In this document: piece by piece, positions 18,530-27,479 of the stretch
Layout: each line of letters opens with the position of its first letter
Numbering within the stretch: position 1 is the stretch's first letter
Source of the DNA: Bacillus sp. JCM 19058
Lineage (GTDB): Bacteria; Bacillota; Bacilli; Bacillales_H; Bacillaceae_D
NCBI GenBank assembly: GCA_001310555.1
Contig: BAXO01000068.1
Span: forward strand, 1-30,558
Direction of reading: 5' to 3'
Length of the DNA: 30,558 bases
Translations under genes and position numbers: made by a program
Notes under the pieces: model-generated
Database searches by the model: none
Told to the model about the DNA's origin: nothing
Seen by the model: the letters and a program-made list of their open reading frames with translations, nothing else

Positions 18530-19058
18530 CTATGGTTTAATACTTTCCATATAGTCAGCAATGTCTGATTCTGTCATCCCCCCTGTAATAATTTTGATAA
18601 TAACTCCATCCGGATCGATTAAAAAGGTCGTCGGAAGAGGGATGACTCCGTACAGCTGCAGCACCTCACGTCGCTGATCCATCAGAATAGGGAACGTCAA
18701 CTGATGCCGTTGCACAAACCGGTCAACTGTCAGATCAGCCTCGCCCACATTTACCGCAAGAATCTCAACTCCTTGATCCTTATAAACTGCATATTGATTT
18801 TCCATATATGGCATCTCCCGTTCACACGGTGGACAGTACGTTCCCCAGAAATTCAAAAACACGCCGCGACCTTTGTAATCGTCTAGAACGACTTCATTTC
18901 CTTTTAAATCAGTTAATACAAAGTTAGGCGCTTGCTCACCCACTTTGACAGCCGGATCACGCTCCGAAATAGAACTAGTATAAAGCATGTAACCGATCGC
19001 TACAGTAATTGTCAGTAAAATAACTGAACGGATGATTAGTCGTCTTCTTTTTTTTCAT
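18530..19058 (-). CDS. resA: Thiol-disulfide oxidoreductase ResA, N-terminus frameshifted
   Basis: Membrane-anchored thioredoxin-fold reductase that reduces the CXXCH cysteines of apocytochrome c before haem attachment. The active site is WGTYCPPCEREMPYM, with the cis-proline loop LPTTFLIDPDG. The anchor (RSVILLTITVAIGYMLY) and the start ATG 19058 appear only after removing one base of the T8 run 19048-19055; AAGGAGG precedes the start. Repaired length of about 175 residues fits the family. It is the first gene of resA-resB-resC-ccdA. The resD-resE genes that follow resC in Bacillus subtilis are absent here. Confidence 0.92.
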
Positions 19059-19184
19059 CGATGCCTCCTTTTCCCTACCTTTGAATAGTGTAATGAGAGA
19101 ATGTGAAGAAACCATGGAGAACGGCAAAAATCCTAGTTCTGTCACATGTTTTTCAAACCTTCCAAACATGTAGCAATGCAAATA

Positions 19185-19215
19185 AGAGTACTCCCGCTAT
19201 AGTGGGAAGCACTCT
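19185..19215 (-). terminator. Hairpin, probable terminator of the spx-like transcript
   Basis: Imperfect inverted repeat AGAGTACTCCC/GGGAAGCACTCT around CGCTATAGT, followed on the minus strand by TTATTT. Confidence 0.5.
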
Positions 19216-19382
19216 CATTTCACCAACACCTTTTGCTGAATTTTATTAGAAATGTGTACAGCAGGAAACCCTTTAGTTCAAGCTGGCAGCTTTACTCCAT
19301 CCCCTCTGCTAGGCAAGCTCGACAGTATCGGCTCTATTTTCCCTATCCGAGCCTTTCCAGCCATTCGTTATTCATATCGTTC

Positions 19383-19398
19383 TACCATATAGGGTATA
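19383..19398 (-). promoter_or_regulatory. CsoR-like box downstream of the spx-like gene
   Basis: Minus strand TATACCCTATATGGTA, again ATACC-N6-GGTA. It lies just past the repaired stop of the spx-like gene; no intact gene follows closely, so it may be a chance match or the operator of a lost gene. Confidence 0.3.
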
Positions 19399-19400
19399 TA

Positions 19401-19788
19401 TTAAGCCAACAGTTGCTCCAGTTTTTTTTCGACGCGACGGTCGCGGAAGGAAGCGTCGAATTTCTTCCTCATGAAAGCCGACCTGTATTCGCTTCTCATC
19501 TATTAATATTGGGCGTTTTAATAATGTCGGGTATTCACGAATGATCTGCAAGAGCTTTTGGACAGTAAGCTCTTCCATGTTCAGCCCGAGTTCTTGATAT
19601 ATCTTAGAGCGTCGGGACACTACTTCATCGATACCTGCCTCTGTCATTCGTAAGATTTCCTGCAGTTCTTGAATCGTCAGTTTTCTATGAACCACATTGA
19701 TTTCTTTATATTCAATTCCATGCTCGATCAACCAGCTCTTTGCCTTTCGACACGATGTACAGCTTGCAGAAGTATATAGCTTAATCAT
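19401..19788 (-). CDS. Spx/MgsR-like (ArsC-family) regulator, frameshifted at the C-terminus
   Basis: Cytoplasmic thioredoxin-fold regulator; Spx relatives bind the alpha subunit of RNA polymerase and switch on thiol-stress genes. Visible: the redox CxxC switch at Cys10/Cys13 (YTSASCTSCRKAKSWL), and the conserved RPI block (LLKRPILIDEKRIQVGF) with EEEIRRFLP. Removing one base of the T8 run 19422-19429 gives the normal ending RRKKLEQLLA and 128 residues (Spx is 131). ATG 19788 follows GGGAGGGG. Which paralogue it is (Spx, MgsR or other) cannot be decided. It lies 66 bases after the glutaredoxin-like gene. Confidence 0.85.
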
Positions 19789-19854
19789 ACGATCCCCTCC
19801 CTTCATCCAACTAGTTGTCAATGCATTGCACCTACTATCGCTCTAGGTGCTTTC

Positions 19855-20136
19855 TTATTTTCGTACTTGTGCTGCCATCTTTTTAATCTCTGCCTTATTC
19901 AACTCAAATCCGGTAAAAACGGTCGGTTTCTTAAACTTACTTAGAAGAGAATGTTCTCTAAATACAAAACCAGGTACTACTCTTGTTCCGGTTACTTTTT
20001 TTAACTCTTCCTCTTTCATTGATACTTGGCTTAAATCATACTCTGTGAACGGAATGCCTTGTTCCTTTAAATATTGCTTGCTGTCCTGGCAGTCAGAGCA
20101 AGTAGGTCGCGTATAAAGCTCAAGAGTATAGGTCAT
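19855..20136 (-). CDS. Glutaredoxin-like thiol protein
   Basis: Intact 93-residue protein of the thioredoxin superfamily. The redox motif CSDC (Cys13/Cys16 in YTRPTCSDCQDSKQYL) matches glutaredoxin/NrdH-like proteins, and VVPGFVF holds the cis-proline. It then departs from glutaredoxin with a basic C-terminus (AEIKKMAAQVRK). Probable role: thiol repair or regulation in the cytoplasm. ATG 20136 follows GGGAGG by nine bases. Its promoter carries a CsoR-like operator, so it is probably induced by copper or reactive sulfur. Confidence 0.75.
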   Translation of the reverse strand: MTYTLELYTRPTCSDCQDSKQYLKEQGIPFTEYDLSQVSMKEEELKKVTGTRVVPGFVFREHSLLSKFKKPTVFTGFELNKAEIKKMAAQVRK

Positions 20137-20226
20137 TTGAATCAGCCTCCCTCGGTGTTTAATCAAAGTAGATCATTTGACGCCTAATTTCCTAAATCAT
20201 TTAAGTTCCTATATACATAATATACA

Positions 20227-20243
20227 ATACCCCCGTAGTGTAT
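20227..20243 (-). promoter_or_regulatory. CsoR-like operator and promoter of the glutaredoxin-like gene
   Basis: Minus strand CATACACTACGGGGGTATT, with ACGGGGGTAT as in copper operators of Bacillus. On that strand TTTACA precedes and TATATT follows with 18 bases between, so the operator fills the spacer as at copZ. Confidence 0.65.
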
Positions 20244-20389
20244 GTAAAGTGTTATTTTACATTTTCTCACTTTTCATGCTTCATGAATCAATTGATACGT
20301 TCCCGCTTTCAATTTATCGGGTAAAGTGAATCATTTCACTTAAAGTTGTAAATCTTATTAAAACCTACTAAAAAAAACTGGATAATTTT

Positions 20390-20406
20390 ATACCTATCCT
20401 AGGTAA
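20390..20406 (+). promoter_or_regulatory. CsoR-like operator of copB
   Basis: ATACC-TATCCT-AGGTAA, containing the perfect palindrome ACCTA-TCC-TAGGT. It lies about 27 bases before the copB start and is similar to the box before the [2Fe-2S] gene (ATACCTATC in both). Confidence 0.55.
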
Positions 20407-20432
20407 GTAATTACAAGAAAGGAGTCATCATA

Positions 20433-22684
20433 ATGCCCAATCGCGAACACGAGCCTAATCGAGCTCAACATAGGAAACATGACGATACGCAAGGTGAAAA
20501 AGAAGGTCAGCATGAAAATAATCAGCACGCGCATTCACAGCAACACCATCACGGAGCACAGCAGCATGAGCATTCTGACCATGCTCAACCTACAAAACTT
20601 GTCGATACACATCATACAGAAAAAAACCAGCATGAACATAGTCAAAAAAAGCATTCACAGCAACATCAGCGTGAAGAACACCAGCATGAGTATCACGCTG
20701 AACATGAACATTCTGACCACGCCCATCATGGACATGGCGATCACGAAAGTATGATCGCTGACTTTAAAAGACGTTTTTTCATTACGCTTGCTTTAGCCAT
20801 ACCCATTATCATTCTTTCAGATATGATCCAGATGTTCTTTCATTATTCACTCACATTCCCTGGAGACTCGGCCGTAGAACTCATCCTTTCCACCATTGTC
20901 TTTTTTTACGGTGGTTGGCCATTTATAATGGGATTGGCTAGCGAAATTAAGAGCAAATCTCCAGGCATGATGACCCTTATCGGATTTGCGATTACGGTCG
21001 CTTACGTTTACAGTGTCGCTACAGTTTTCGGAATAGAAGGGATGGATTTCTTCTGGGAGCTGGCCACCTTAATTGCCATTATGCTCCTTGGCCACTGGGT
21101 TGAGATGAAATCGGTAATGAAAGCTTCCGATTCCCTTGAATCATTAGTAAAGCTCATGCCTCAGGAAGCGAATAAGCTGGATGCTAACGATGAAGTAACA
21201 CCTATCCCCGTATCTGAGCTGCGCAAGGGGAACCGTATTCTGATCAAACCGGGCGAGAAAGTAGCAGCTGATGGATATATCAAAAAGGGGAAGTCCTCAC
21301 TTAATGAATCCATGTTGACTGGTGAATCGATGCCTGTTGAAAAAGGTACAGGAGATGAAGTGATTGGAGGTTCGATTAATTCCTCCGGCTCTCTCATCAT
21401 CGAAGTCTCAAAGACAAGCGGCGAAGGATACCTCTCTCAAGTCATCCAACTCGTTAAGGAAGCCCAAAGCAGTAAGTCGAAGACGCAAATGCTGTCAGAT
21501 AAGGCTGCCAAGCTGCTTTTCTACATCGCTGTCATTGCCGGCTTGCTTACGTTCATTACTTGGAGTACACTTGGCTTCAGCTAGGGGAAGCGATGACTAG
21601 AATGGTAACCGTGCTCGTCATTTCCTGCCCGCATGCTCTTGGACTCGCGATTCCATTAGTTGTCGCCCGCTCCACTGCGATATCTGCGCAAAAAGGCCTG
21701 TTTATTCGAAATCGAATTGGTTTTGAAGATGCGCGTCGGGTGGACACGATCGTTTTTGACAAAACAGGAACGTTAACAGAGGGTGAATTCGGAGTGACAG
21801 ATGTTATTGCGACCGAGGAAAACGTATCGGAACAGGAAATACTTAGACTTGCCGCTTCTATTGAAGCTCAATCAGAACATCCGCTCGCCTCAGGGATCGT
21901 AACAAAGGCAAAGGATGAGCAAATCAAGGTTACGCAGCCCGAGGAATTCGATTCAATTACCGGCACAGGCGTTACCGGGATCGTCGACGGTCAGCTCGTT
22001 TCTATCGTCAGCCCCGGCTATTTGCATAAAGAAGGTATACAATACGATCAGGAGCGTTTTTCCCATTTGTCTGAAGCCGGAAAAACCGTTGTCTTTGTCC
22101 TTCGAAACCAAGCGTTAATTGGTATGATTGCCTTAGCCGATTCGATCAAAGATTCGGCGAAAGAAGCCGTGGATCAATTGCGCCGAATCGGAATTGAAGC
22201 GATGATGCTAACAGGAGACAATGAGAAGGTTGCGCGGGAAGTAGGCAAGCAGATTGGCATTGAGCACGTGATGGCCGAGGTTCTCCCTCATGAAAAGGCG
22301 GACAAGATTAATGAATTAAAAAAGGCGGGCAATCGAGTCGGTATGACTGGAGACGGAATCAATGATGCCCCAGCACTTGCTAATGCTGATCTGGGTATTG
22401 CCGTTGGTGCGGGAACAGATGTGGCAATGGAAACGGCCGATGTCGTCCTTGTTAACAGTCACCCTCGAGATGTTATTTCCATCATTGAATTGTCAAAAAT
22501 AACCTACCGCAAAATGATTCAAAACCTCTGGTGGGCAGCCGGCTACAATATTGTCGCGATTCCGCTTGCAGCAGGAGTCCTTGCACCGTTAGGTATTCTT
22601 CTGAACCCTGCTGTCGGCGCCGTTCTGATGTCACTAAGCACCATAATAGTGGCCATTAATGCGCAAACCTTGAATATGCAATAA
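20433..22684 (+). CDS. copB: CopB-type P1B-3 copper ATPase with His-rich N-terminus, frameshifted
   Basis: Membrane ATPase exporting copper (Cu(I)/Cu(II)) or silver. P1B-3 features: CPH in TM6 (VISCPHALGLAIP), no HMA domain, and a very His-rich tail of about 108 residues before TM1 with repeated pieces (HEHSDHA twice, HSQQH twice). Core motifs: [41 protein letters not shown] and TM8 MSLSTIIVAINA. One indel near 21582 (a missing C; AGC CTA expected) breaks it between TM5 and CPH. Repaired length is about 750 residues. ATG 20433 follows AAAGGAG. A CsoR-like operator precedes it. With CopA this gives two distinct copper exporters. Confidence 0.92.
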
Positions 22685-22688
22685 AGTA

Positions 22689-22733
22689 AACCTCCGGTCA
22701 GTGGGTACTTCAATCCCTCACTGATCGGAGGTT
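22689..22733 (+). terminator. Hairpin after copB
   Basis: Fifteen-bp stem AACCTCCGGTCAGTG with CACTGATCGGAGGTT (one G-U pair). It lies five bases after the copB stop and lacks a strong T tract. Confidence 0.6.
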
Positions 22734-22747
22734 GAACCTAATAGCAA

Positions 22748-22856
22748 CTAATAGACAGCCATTTGCTGACCTAAAATATTCTCTTTCGCTTTTTTCATGT
22801 CGGGTTTACATGCACATTCTACCGAACTATGATTACCTTTAAAGATAGCCCTAGTT
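22748..22856 (-). pseudogene. Possible remnant of a small Cys-containing protein
   Basis: Minus-strand frame of about 35 codons ending in MKKAKENILGQQMAVY, preceded by NHSSVECACKPD. The composition is protein-like, but there is no start with a ribosome binding site in frame; an upstream indel is possible. Not recognised. Confidence 0.25.
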
Positions 22857-22945
22857 CAAACGAAGAAAATCACCGGATTGCCCGGAACTGCAGTATGCTG
22901 AAACATTCTAGATATCATATGGGTGTATGAAAAGCTGCTAGCGAA

Positions 22946-22982
22946 GTGACGTTTACGATTGACAGTCAATCGTAAACGTCAC
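22946..22982. repeat. Perfect 37-base palindrome
   Basis: Arms of 18 bases (GTGACGTTTACGATTGAC and its exact complement) with a single-base centre at 22964. No T tract on either side. Position: 32 bases beyond the end of the minus-strand two-component operon. It may be a terminator-like hairpin, an operator or a protein-bound element. Confidence 0.6.
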
Positions 22983-23014
22983 CAGTTAATCCGGAAATTG
23001 TAACTGAAAATCCC

Positions 23015-23251
23015 TCAGCATAATCCTAGTAGCCACTCAGCCCTTTTTTCGAGCTCTTCCTTCGAAATCGAAAAAAAGAAATAAAGTAGCGCCGCACAAA
23101 GAAATGGAATAATGGCGAACATACATATCGTAATGAAAGTAACGCTGACATGACGATGGATTTCAGGTGAAATCCACGTGGCCGAAAAGGTTAAACACGA
23201 TAGACCTAATAAGACAAAAAATATTACGGTTAGCCATTCAATTTTTTTCAT
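23015..23251 (-). CDS. Small two-helix membrane protein downstream of the histidine kinase
   Basis: A 78-residue product with helices IEWLTVIFFVLLGLSCLTF and VTFITICMFAIIPFLCAALL and a charged C-terminus (SKEELEKRAEWL). It starts 12 bases after the kinase stop on the same strand, so it is probably in the operon. No strong ribosome binding site is seen. Family not recognised; it may modulate the sensor or be a target of it. Confidence 0.5.
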   Translation of the reverse strand: MKKIEWLTVIFFVLLGLSCLTFSATWISPEIHRHVSVTFITICMFAIIPFLCAALLYFFFSISKEELEKRAEWLLGLC

Positions 23252-23263
23252 ATAGCTGTCAAC

Positions 23264-24656
23264 TCATTTCTCGCTCGATTGCGGAAGCGTAATCGTAACC
23301 GTTGTACCTTGGCCAATCGTACTGTCAACATGAATCGATCCTTGATGCAATTCGATTAGCTGCTTCACAATCGATAAACCGAGTCCTGTGCCACCATAGG
23401 CTCTGGACCGAGACTTTTCGACGCGATAGAATCGATCAAAAATGTAAGGAAGCTCTTCTTTGTTTATGCCTATTCCTGTATCCTCAACCTTTATTTTAAC
23501 ATTCTCTGCCTCACAAAGAACGGATATGGTAATCCGGCCATGCGGCGTATAGCGAATTGCATTCTCAACAATATTCAACAGCACTTGTTCCATGCGTAAT
23601 GGGTCGCCCCAGATCGTGACCCCTTCCAATGCACTATGTTCAGCTGTCAGAGTAATCCCTTTTTCTAATGCACGATAAGAGGTTTTACTGGATACTTGCT
23701 CGATCAGTTGGTCCAATTCGATGTCTTCAAGGTGAAGGGTGATACGACCATCGTCTATTTTAGCCAGATCGAACAAGTCATTCATTAAGTATGATAAACG
23801 GGTCGCTTCGTCTTCAATAATATTCAAATACTGATTTCTTTCATCCTTCGTTGTCCACAAGCCTTCACGCAATGCTTTTGCATACCCTTTTAAATACGTG
23901 ATAGGCGTTTGCAGCTCATGCGAAATATTGGCAAAAAAACTCTCGCCTTTGTTTATTCATTCGCTCTAAGTCGGCAGCCAAGTCGTTTATTGCCCATGCA
24001 AGGGAACCTATTTCATCCTTTGACCCTTCCCGTATTCGTGTATCAAGCTTGCCCTTTGCGATTTGCCTTGCCGCTTTTTCCATTCTCACTAAAGGCTGTG
24101 ACAATTTTTTAGACATAAAATAAGCAAGCCCCCCTCCCAAAAGCAAGGAGCCGACTACAGATATAACTAATAAATGCTGCACAGTTTGAGTCGATTGCAA
24201 AATACTTTCGAGCGACGAAAACACGAGCACGTGCCTGTTACCTGATCGACATTGATGAGCGATGCGGTTACCAAATACGTAATTCCGTCCGTTGCTTGAA
24301 AGGAATTAGCCATATGGGACTCAATAGTGGACGCGTTCAAATGTTCTAAAAGAAAAGCGATATCCTCGCTGCTTAGTGCAAGGTTGGCATCCGCCCAAAT
24401 GTCGCCCTCTTCATTTAAGACTAGCATTTTCTGATTTGAGATTCTTGCTGCCACCTCGACAACCTCGAGGCGATTTTCAATCGTACTGTCGTTGATTACA
24501 GAAGCATATTGGGAAGAGAGGGATAACGCTTCTTCCCTCGATTGCTGTATGTAAAAGCTATAAAAAAATCTGATTGATCACGAATCCTAAAGGTAATAAT
24601 ACCGAAATTAGCAGAAGAATAATGGTCGTTCCTAACTTTAAGTCAATTCGATTCAT
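23264..24656 (-). CDS. Sensor histidine kinase (HAMP-HisKA-HATPase), frameshifted
   Basis: Two-component sensor of about 464 residues after repair. TM1 near residues 8-30 (TIILLLISVLLPLGFVI), an extracytoplasmic region of about 125 residues, TM2 near 160-183, HAMP about 185-235, phospho-acceptor His near 245 in NISHELQTPITYLKGYAK, then the ATPase N box NIVENAIRYTPHG, G1 VEDTGIGI, F box FDRFYR and G2 GGTGLGLSIV. Three indels: A7 at 24562-24568, a missing G near 24235 and A7 at 23933-23939. ATG 24656 lies 16 bases after the regulator stop. The signal is unknown; the copper and redox neighbours make an envelope metal or redox signal plausible only by context. Confidence 0.88.
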
Positions 24657-24672
24657 CGAGCATCATCACTTT

Positions 24673-25371
24673 TTAAATAAATTTGTACCCTACACTCCAT
24701 ACGGTTGAAATCCGATTTCGCTTCAACCCCGCAGCATCAAGCTTCGAACGAATATTTTTAATATGAGAATCGACCGTCCGCTCAGCCCTGTATAATCTTC
24801 TCCCCATATTAAATTAAGCAAGTCCTCTCTTGTAAAGACTCGTTGTGGCGATGCTGCCAGCTTATACAACAGGTCAAATTCTTTAGCAGTCAATTCAACC
24901 AATGTATCGTTAACATAGACCGTTCGATCGCTATAATAGATATTGAGTCCATCTCCGAGCCGTAAGCTCGTCCCTGCGTTTTTTTACCTTGTGGCCTGCA
25001 GCTCTCCTTAGCAGGGCATTTACACGGGCAATTAATTCTTCGGACTCGAAAGGCTTCGTCAAGAAATCATCTGCGCCGAGGTTTAACCCTTCAACCCGGT
25101 CCTCTAATTCTTTTCTTGCCGAGAGCATTAATATCGGAATGTCGGAATGCTCCCTTACCGTTTGACAAACTTCGAATCCATCCTGCTCAGGCATCATAAT
25201 ATCAAGAATAACGAGATCATACTGTTCTTGTGAATGTGCGAGTAGGGCAAACGCCTCTTTTCCATTTGTGGCCTCTGCGAGACGAAACCCTTCTGATCGT
25301 AAATAGAGCGACAGGAGGTGACGCATATTCCATTCATCATCGACAATCAAAATCGTTTTATTTGCGTTCAT
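24673..25371 (-). CDS. OmpR-family response regulator, frameshifted
   Basis: Receiver domain: acidic pair Asp11/Asp12, phospho-acceptor Asp57 (LVILDIMMPEQDG), Ser84 and Lys106 (DDFLTKPF). The winged-helix domain is recovered after removing one base of the T7 run 24979-24985 and adding one near 24800: LTAKEFDLLYKLAASPQRVF, the recognition helix RTVDSHIKNIRSKL and the wing TVWSVGYKFI. Repaired length is about 233 residues. ATG 25371 follows GGGGGG. It pairs with the downstream kinase. Bacillus ResD, YycF and PhoP share this architecture; none is clearly matched. Confidence 0.9.
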
Positions 25372-25677
25372 ATGACATCCCCCCTTCTTGCCGTGCTCTC
25401 TTGGCCGGCTAGTATTCCTAACAAGCCGGGCTTATCTCTCCTATAAGTATAAATGATAAATGTGTAAAAGGTATGAAGAAAAAAAATAGAAATGCAATAG
25501 TAGCTGAAAATAGGACAGTACTATTTTCGTCTCAGCTATCTTTCTCCGTTCCCCATTCACTTTTTAAATGACGGGCTATCTTGTTAAAAAAAAGCTGACT
25601 TTTTTTGTTGGTAAACGTTATCCTAAATAGAACGGGGTTGGGTGACAACAACTCTAATGTGAGGAGGCATTAGTTGT
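25372..25677. other. Divergent intergenic region
   Basis: Lies between the two-component operon (minus) and the methyltransferase gene (plus). It contains the RBS hairpin described separately. I see no clear operator or promoter hexamers. Confidence 0.35.
25648..25677 (+). promoter_or_regulatory. Ribosome binding site displayed in a hairpin loop
   Basis: ACAAC-(TC)-TAATG (25648-25659) pairs with CATTAGTTGT (25668-25677), leaving TGAGGAGG as the loop; the ATG follows directly at 25678. The spacing from GAGGAGG to ATG (10 bases) is long in linear form but shortened by the fold. Confidence 0.5.
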
Positions 25678-26417
25678 ATGAAAGAAAATAAATATGACGA
25701 GCACGATTTCTTTACCAATTATAAGCAAATGCCTCGTTCAACTGGAGGACTAAACGCAGCTGGAGAATGGCCTGCATTTCGAGCGCTACTTCCTGATCTA
25801 AAGGATAAAAACGTTCTTGACCTTGGTTGCGGATTAGGTTGGCATTGCCGATATGCACGCGAACAGCAGGCACGGTCGGTAGTCGGGGTCGATCTCTCAG
25901 AGAGGATGCTGGCGTCTGCAAGAGAAAAAAACAAACGATGCTGCGATCGAATACCATCGACTCGCGATAGAAGACATCGACTTCCCCGCCGAGACATTCG
26001 ATTTGGCCATAAGCTCGTTGGCCCTTCATTATGTTGAGCGATTCGACATCGTCTGCCGGAAAGTTCACCATTGTCTTGTTTCTGGCGGAGCTTTCGTACT
26101 CTCGGTTGAACATCCTGTCTTCACCGCGCTCGCCGCGCAAGACTGGTATTATGGTTCACAAGGTGAACGCTTGCATTGGCCTGTTGACGATTATCAAAAG
26201 GAAGGGCTACGGCAAGCGCGGTTTCTCGACAATGATGTCGCCAAATACCATCGAACCGTCGCTACTCATGTTAATTCACTTATTGATTCTGGTTTCAAAG
26301 TAACGAAGCTTTTAGAGCCGCAGCCGACAGAGGAGCTACTAGCGCAACATCCTGACATGCGGGATGAAACACGCCGGCCCATTTTCCTTTTGCTCGCCGC
26401 TGAAAAAAAGTGCGTAA
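25678..26417 (+). CDS. Class I SAM-dependent methyltransferase, frameshifted
   Basis: Cytoplasmic methyltransferase of about 245 residues. SAM-binding motif I VLDLGCGLGWHCRYA, acidic loop VVGVDLSERML, motif II FDLAISSLALHYVE and motif III LVSGGAFVLSVEHPVF. The C-terminal half (DDYQKEGLRQARFL, PTEELLAQHPDM) matches small-molecule methyltransferases of the UbiE/Methyltransf_11 type. Indels: A7 at 25925-25931 and A7 at 26403-26409. Correcting the second gives the natural stop at 26415-26417, before a hairpin; uncorrected it would run through that hairpin to 26479. Substrate unknown. Confidence 0.85.
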
Positions 26418-26432
26418 TTTCCGAGTCAATAC

Positions 26433-26459
26433 TCCCAAAAAGCAAGGGGCTTTTTGGGA
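26433..26459 (+). terminator. Hairpin after the methyltransferase gene
   Basis: Perfect 11-bp stem TCCCAAAAAGC/GCTTTTTGGGA with a five-base loop. Confidence 0.65.
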
Positions 26460-26521
26460 ACAAGACTTTTAACGGATAGGCTTTATTGAATCGTTTTTTT
26501 CCAACCTCTTTTAAAACTCAC

Positions 26522-26558
26522 TTCACATAAAAGTCGTTTGAAACGGCCTTTATGTGAA
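26522..26558. repeat. Inverted repeat upstream of the dehydrogenase gene
   Basis: Ten-bp arms TTCACATAAA/TTTATGTGAA with a second small palindrome CGTTTGAAACG inside. It could be an operator for the downstream gene or a second terminator. Confidence 0.45.
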
Positions 26559-26613
26559 TAAGGAAACAATTATCGTAAACGAAGAAGACCCTAATTTGTA
26601 TGAGGTGATTTGG

Positions 26614-27364
26614 TTGAAACAATTTGCTGGTAAAGTTGCGCTAGTTACCGGTGGTGCTTCAGGTATCGGTAAGGCAACGGCAACTGCATTCTCCACTGAA
26701 GGTGCAAAAGTTGTAGTAGCTGATACAAATGTTGAAGCAGGCGAAGATACCGTTAATAATATAATTGCGAACGGCGGAGAGGCCGTTTTTATTAAAACAG
26801 ACGTATCCAAATCAATAGAAGTAGAAGCGTTAATACGCAAAACTAAAGACAAGTTTGGTCGGCTCGATCTCGCCTATAACAATGCTGGAATAGTAGTAGC
26901 AGAAAAAGCCGCTTTGACGGACAAGTATTCTGAAGAGGATTGGGATTCAGTCATTAATACAAATCTCAAGGGTGTTTGGTTGTGCATGAAATACGAAATA
27001 CCATTGATGCTTAAAACAGGAGGTGGAGCAATTGTCAATACATCTTCTATTGCAGGTGTCATTGGATTGAAGAAGGTCCCAGCGTATGTAGCCAGTAAGC
27101 ATGGTATTGTTGGTTTAACGAAAGCGGCAGCTCTCGAGTATGCTAAAAAAAGCGATTAGAGTAAATGCTATCTGCCCTGGTACTATCCATACCGGGTTAG
27201 TCGGAGAAAGAGTTCCTCCTAGCTTAAATGCACTGCACCCCATAGGCAGAATAGGAACACCTGAGGAAATTGCATCTAGCGTCATTTGGCTTTGCTCTGA
27301 TACATCAGCTTTTATTACTGGTCATGAATTAGTTATAGACGGTGGACGCACTGCTGGAGAGTAG
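26614..27364 (+). CDS. Short-chain dehydrogenase/reductase (SDR), frameshifted
   Basis: NAD(P)-dependent classical SDR of about 250 residues. Cofactor motif TGGASGIG, structural NNAG, catalytic Ser (NTSSIAG) and YxxxK (AYVASKHG), then NAICPG and the C-terminal GHELVIDGG. Asp rather than Arg after beta-2 (VVADTN) suggests NAD preference. One indel: A7 at 27145-27151. I choose TTG 26614, with GAGGTGATT upstream and a typical SDR N-terminus (KQFAGKVALVTGG); the longer frame from 26554 starts inside the inverted repeat. Substrate not predictable. Confidence 0.9.
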
Positions 27365-27423
27365 CTTTTAAGATAAGGACATAGCTGCGTTCCATAACGG
27401 TAACCAAATAACCTTCTGAAAAC

Positions 27424-27455
27424 ATCAGATGGGAACGCCCGCCCCCCCATCTGAT
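27424..27455 (+). terminator. Hairpin after the dehydrogenase gene
   Basis: Ten-bp perfect stem ATCAGATGGG/CCCATCTGAT with a C-rich 12-base loop. No T tract. Confidence 0.5.
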
Positions 27456-27479
27456 CGCAAAATCTCTATTATTCTTGAA

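Larger units (their letters stand above)
19059..19400. other. Region between resA and the spx-like gene
   Basis: Holds the presumed resA promoter area (no convincing hexamers), a terminator-like hairpin (19185-19215) and a CsoR-like box (19383-19398). On the minus strand just past that box, about 19240-19375 has short interrupted protein-like frames but no gene I can defend. Confidence 0.4.

Noticed and set aside
20479..20754. Repetitive sequence in the copB N-terminus read as a DNA repeat or CRISPR-like array
   Set aside because: The repeats follow codons for His, Gln and Ser in frame with the ATPase, and spacing and sequence are irregular. They are a protein low-complexity tail.
26418..26479. 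C-terminal extension of the methyltransferase
   Set aside because: It reads through an A7 run and a strong hairpin. Removing one A gives a natural stop at 26417, just before the hairpin.
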